From positions 844,519 through 908,518 of the forward strand of contig NZ_RPFW01000001.1 in NCBI RefSeq assembly GCF_007827045.1: 64,000 bases of DNA, in the 5' to 3' direction. This stretch comes from Trebonia kvetii (GTDB taxonomy: Bacteria; Actinomycetota; Actinomycetes; Streptosporangiales; Streptosporangiaceae). Positions within the stretch are counted from its first letter, which is position 1; every line of letters begins with the position of its first letter. Below, piece by piece: positions 61,310 to 64,000 of the stretch. The notes below the pieces were generated by a model. That model searched no databases. It was not told the origin of the DNA and saw only the letters and a program-made list of their open reading frames with translations. The position numbers and the translations under genes are program-made.

Positions 61310-62731
61310 TCAGGCGCTGGGCCCAACGGGCGCTCGCATCATCTGCTGGACGGCGGACGCGTACGGGGCGGGGGCCACTGTTGCCCGGACGAGGGTCTGC
61401 TGGTGGAGTTCGACGCGCGGCTTGCGGGAGCCGCCGTCGGGTTCGCCCCACAGGATGGTTACTTCCTCGCCTGGGGTGGCGTGCGCGGCATCGAGCACGG
61501 CGATCGACAGGATCTTCCGCTCGTTGACGGTGTAGCCGGTGTAGGCGGACAGCCCGATGAGCTGTCCGTCCAAGCTGCGGACCTCGTCGCGGTGCTGCAT
61601 GTTGCCGTAGTCGGCGACGGGCAGGTCAAGGTACTTGTACGGCACTCCGGGTTCGAGCAGTGAGCCGGTGATGCGCCGCACGTCCTCGTTGTACCAGACG
61701 AGCGTCACCTTCTTGCGCGGCGGGTTCTGGGCCAGTTCCTCGAGCGCCGTCCGGCCGATGAAGTCGTGGTCGAACTTGACGATGTGGCCGTACCCGGCGT
61801 CGTAGGGCGTGGTGTAGTAGTCCTCGATGTCCGGCGATACGAAACTCCCGGCGAGCGAGAACTTCCCCTCCCAGCCGTCGGCGGGCAGCCATTCCCGGTA
61901 TTCGCGCAGGTCCTCGCCGGTGTAGATGGCCGGCAGCGGGTAGGCCAGCCAGGCCTGCTCGTACAGGGTGCTGAAGTAGGCCCTGGTCCCGCCCTGGCGC
62001 AGCCCGTACTTCGCGCCTGCCTGGAGAATCGCGGCGCGAACCGTCTCGCCCTGCTCGTAGGGCCCGGAGATCTCCACGCCCGCGTGCCCCGCCATCCCGT
62101 GCCGGAGCACGAGTACCCCGGTGCCGGCGATGGTCACCCGCGCCGTGTGAAAGAACTTGATCACCGGGGTGCCGCCCTCGGCCACCTCGTCGAAGATCTC
62201 GCTCGCCGACGGGCCGTCGAGCTGGAACCGGAAGTTGCGACGCCGCCCGGTGGGGTTGTCAGAGGTGTTGTTGTCCCGCTCGATCGTCACGTTCGCGCCG
62301 CTCGCCTGCGCCTGGTATTCGACCCAGTTCAGCAGCGGCATGCTGCTGACGAGTTCGTAGGTCTGGTCGCCGAGGTCGTAGAGAATGCAGTCACCGATCA
62401 GCTGGCCCCGGGCGTTGCAGCCGATGAACTGCTTGGCGATGCCCGGGTTGAGATTCGCGAGGCTGTTGACCCCGATGCGGTTCAGCAGGCGGAACGCGTC
62501 GGGCCCTTTCACGTAGAGCTCGGGCATGTGGTGTGACTGGTCGAACAGGATGGCGCTTTCGCGCCAGGCACGCTGCTCGTCGCGCCAGTTGGAGAACTCG
62601 GCCGGCACCGGCGACAGGCCTGCCCGGGCGCGGTTGTGCGGGCCGGGTGTGTCGTTGTACAGGTAGGACGCGAGGTCGGGAGTAGCGTCGATCAGGTCTT
62701 GGAGTGACGTGAAACTGCCGTCAGCACCCAT
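61310..62731 (-). CDS. LigM/GcvT-like tetrahydrofolate-dependent O-demethylase
   Basis: 473 residues of the aminomethyltransferase (GcvT) fold, closest in pattern to LigM/DesA-type vanillate and syringate demethylases: [71 protein letters not shown] and [19 protein letters not shown]. These transfer an aryl methyl group to tetrahydrofolate. The final residues (RAPVGPSA) probably derive from the transposase junction. It follows the FAD hydroxylase gene by 63 bp on the same strand, an aromatic catabolic operon. Confidence 0.85.
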   Translation of the reverse strand: MGADGSFTSLQDLIDATPDLASYLYNDTPGPHNRARAGLSPVPAEFSNWRDEQRAWRESAILFDQSHHMPELYVKGPDAFRLLNRIGVNSLANLNPGIAKQFIGCNARGQLIGDCILYDLGDQTYELVSSMPLLNWVEYQAQASGANVTIERDNNTSDNPTGRRRNFRFQLDGPSASEIFDEVAEGGTPVIKFFHTARVTIAGTGVLVLRHGMAGHAGVEISGPYEQGETVRAAILQAGAKYGLRQGGTRAYFSTLYEQAWLAYPLPAIYTGEDLREYREWLPADGWEGKFSLAGSFVSPDIEDYYTTPYDAGYGHIVKFDHDFIGRTALEELAQNPPRKKVTLVWYNEDVRRITGSLLEPGVPYKYLDLPVADYGNMQHRDEVRSLDGQLIGLSAYTGYTVNERKILSIAVLDAAHATPGEEVTILWGEPDGGSRKPRVELHQQTLVRATVAPAPYASAVQQMMRAPVGPSA

Positions 62732-62794
62732 AGGGAAATTCCTTTCTGTCAGATTGCCGGCCGGTCAGCGGCGGCACACTGGCGATGAGCTGTG

Positions 62795-64000
62795 TCAGTC
62801 CGCGGCGCCCGCGTCCGCGGCTCCCGGGTCGTAGGCGTAGATCCACTCGCCTGCGGTGAGCGGGTCGGCGGCTGCCAGCGACTGGTCCCTGGCCTCCTGT
62901 TCCGGTCCGTCCGGCAGGTGGTTTACGTGGGCGCGGGCGTGGCTGACCTGCTGCAGTCGAGTGGTACGCGCTATGCGAAGGGACTCATACCGCTGCAGCG
63001 CCTGAGGCGGCGCCTGCGTGTCCTCCGCAAGACAGCGGGCCAGGACCGCCGCGTCTTCCACCGCCTGGGCGGCGCCCTGGGCGAAGAAGGGAAACATCGG
63101 GTGGGCGGCGTCGCCCAGCAGGGTAACCGGGCCGTGGCTCCAGCGCGCGAGAGGGGCGCGGTCGAGCAGTGCCCACCGCCCCGGCGTGCCCGCCTGCCGG
63201 ATAAGGTCCCGCAGTCGCTCATCCCAGCCCGCGAACTCGGCGAGGAACTCCTCCACGGTCGCGGTGGCGCTCCACGACTCAGTCGTGTAGTCGCCAGCGG
63301 GGGCGAACGCCACCAGGTTGACCGCGGCCTCGCCGGAAACCGGGTAGTGCACGAGATGATGACCAGGCCCGATCCACAGCGTCTGGGCGCGGCGGCGGGC
63401 GAATTCCGGAGCCCGGCCGACTGGCACGATGGCGCGGAACGCGCAGATTCCGGAGTACGTTGCCGGCGAGGGAACGGTCACCGCGCCGCGCACTACCGAG
63501 TGCACGCCGTCGGCTCCGATGACTACGTCTGCTTCTACCGAGGTTCCGTCGGCGAACCACAGCATGACGGAATCGCCACGGACCGAGATACCGGTGCAAC
63601 GCCTGCCCAGCTGGACCGTCCCCGCCGGGACGGCGGAGGCGATCGCGCTGTGCAGGTCGGCTCGGTGAGCGGTATAGGTGCGCTCCCCGTAGAGCCGCTC
63701 GCACGAGCTCGCGAGATCCTCTGACGACAGTACCCGCCCGTCCTCCCACCGGCGGAACTCCCAGCCCACGTCAAGCGGCACGGCATGGCTGGCCAGTTTG
63801 CCCATGACGCCAAGGCGCCTTAGCAGTCGCACGACGTTGGGTGCGAGCACCAGTCCGGCGCCCACCTCCTTCAGCGCTGACGCCTGTTCGTAGACAACGG
63901 CCGGCAAGCCCGCCAGGTGCAGGAAGGCAGCCACGGCGAGACCACCGATGCCGCCGCCCACGATTGCCAGACGGGGTGCTGCACCCGGGGAGGAGGAAAC
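62795..64000 (-). CDS. FAD-dependent aromatic hydroxylase (partial at window edge)
   Basis: At least 401 residues; the frame is still open at 64000, so the true start is outside or just at the edge. Class A flavoprotein monooxygenase: N-terminal APRLAIVGGGIGGLAVAAFL (G-x-G-x-x-G), ADVVIGADGVHSVVRG (D-G motif), and VTLLGDAAHPMFPFFAQGAAQAVEDA (G-D motif). Pattern resembles salicylate or 3-hydroxybenzoate 6-hydroxylases, which hydroxylate aromatic acids with NAD(P)H and O2. Coupled by position to the LigM-like demethylase. Confidence 0.9.
   Translation of the reverse strand, partial: VSSSPGAAPRLAIVGGGIGGLAVAAFLHLAGLPAVVYEQASALKEVGAGLVLAPNVVRLLRRLGVMGKLASHAVPLDVGWEFRRWEDGRVLSSEDLASSCERLYGERTYTAHRADLHSAIASAVPAGTVQLGRRCTGISVRGDSVMLWFADGTSVEADVVIGADGVHSVVRGAVTVPSPATYSGICAFRAIVPVGRAPEFARRRAQTLWIGPGHHLVHYPVSGEAAVNLVAFAPAGDYTTESWSATATVEEFLAEFAGWDERLRDLIRQAGTPGRWALLDRAPLARWSHGPVTLLGDAAHPMFPFFAQGAAQAVEDAAVLARCLAEDTQAPPQALQRYESLRIARTTRLQQVSHARAHVNHLPDGPEQEARDQSLAAADPLTAGEWIYAYDPGAADAGAAD

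Overview
The window is high-GC DNA from a filamentous-type actinomycete. Evidence is the GC-rich third codon positions, frequent GTG starts, many 4-bp ATGA/GTGA start-stop overlaps, a radical-copper-oxidase/cellulose-synthase-like locus of the Streptomyces cslA-glxA-cslZ kind, an apparent mycofactocin-coupled dehydrogenase, a PPOX/F420-type flavoprotein, and several LuxR-type regulators. It looks chromosomal. No rRNA, CRISPR array or canonical secondary-metabolite cluster was seen. One tRNA (tRNA-Lys, CTT) lies at 48.82 kb.

Layout. 0-10.6 kb: an MMPL exporter behind a large ATP-binding LuxR (LAL) regulator, several small NTF2/SnoaL-fold proteins, an HSL-type esterase, a DGPF(YCII)-ECF sigma pair (ECF42 type) and an SMP-30/gluconolactonase. 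10.7-15.8 kb: a secreted L,D-transpeptidase, a six-bladed propeller plus TIM-barrel secreted protein, a mycothiol-dependent isomerase-like protein with a frameshifted mycofactocin-type SDR, and an alpha/beta hydrolase. 15.9-22 kb, minus strand: cslA, glxA, cslZ and a translationally coupled membrane protein of unknown role, which together probably make and mature a surface beta-glucan. 22.8-28.5 kb: a small acidic protein, an LCP cell-wall ligase, a solo LuxR HTH protein, an OmpR-type two-component system and a low-molecular-weight phosphatase. 28.6-35.7 kb: an acetate module with satP-acs on one strand and a LytS/LytTR pair, a DUF485 protein and an ActP-like symporter on the other. 35.7-44.8 kb: a DUF929 protein, a polysaccharide deacetylase, a class-A-like serine hydrolase, a NarL-type two-component system divergent from an MMPL-methyltransferase operon, and a second two-component system reduced to a deletion scar. 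45.1-48.8 kb: a secreted GH16-ricin glucanase with a striking palindromic operator, a DUF6325/DUF1269-like protein and a MarC-type membrane protein.

From the tRNA-Lys onward (48.9-61.3 kb) the character changes. This is a mosaic of gene fragments: an integrase C-terminus, a nuclease-like fragment, NmrA, SDR, HAD and DUF2461 pieces, and a truncated transposase. Embedded in it are four TetR copies related by sequence or position and their SDR partners, with variants of one palindrome, GAGTT-N4-AACTC, at the boundaries. Two of the TetR copies share a 233-bp inverted repeat differing at two positions, so the shuffling is recent. The intact genes here are an MFS exporter operon with a PPOX protein, DUF427 with a zinc-finger anti-sigma-like protein, a VOC protein, one SDR and one TetR.

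61.3-64 kb: a LigM-like tetrahydrofolate-dependent aromatic O-demethylase and an FAD aromatic hydroxylase (cut by the window edge), suggesting methoxyaromatic breakdown.

Several genes carry single-base frameshifts or a nonsense codon. Clustering in the mosaic favours real decay, but the isolated one at 14.25 kb could be an assembly error. All calls rest on reading the sequence; no database search was run.
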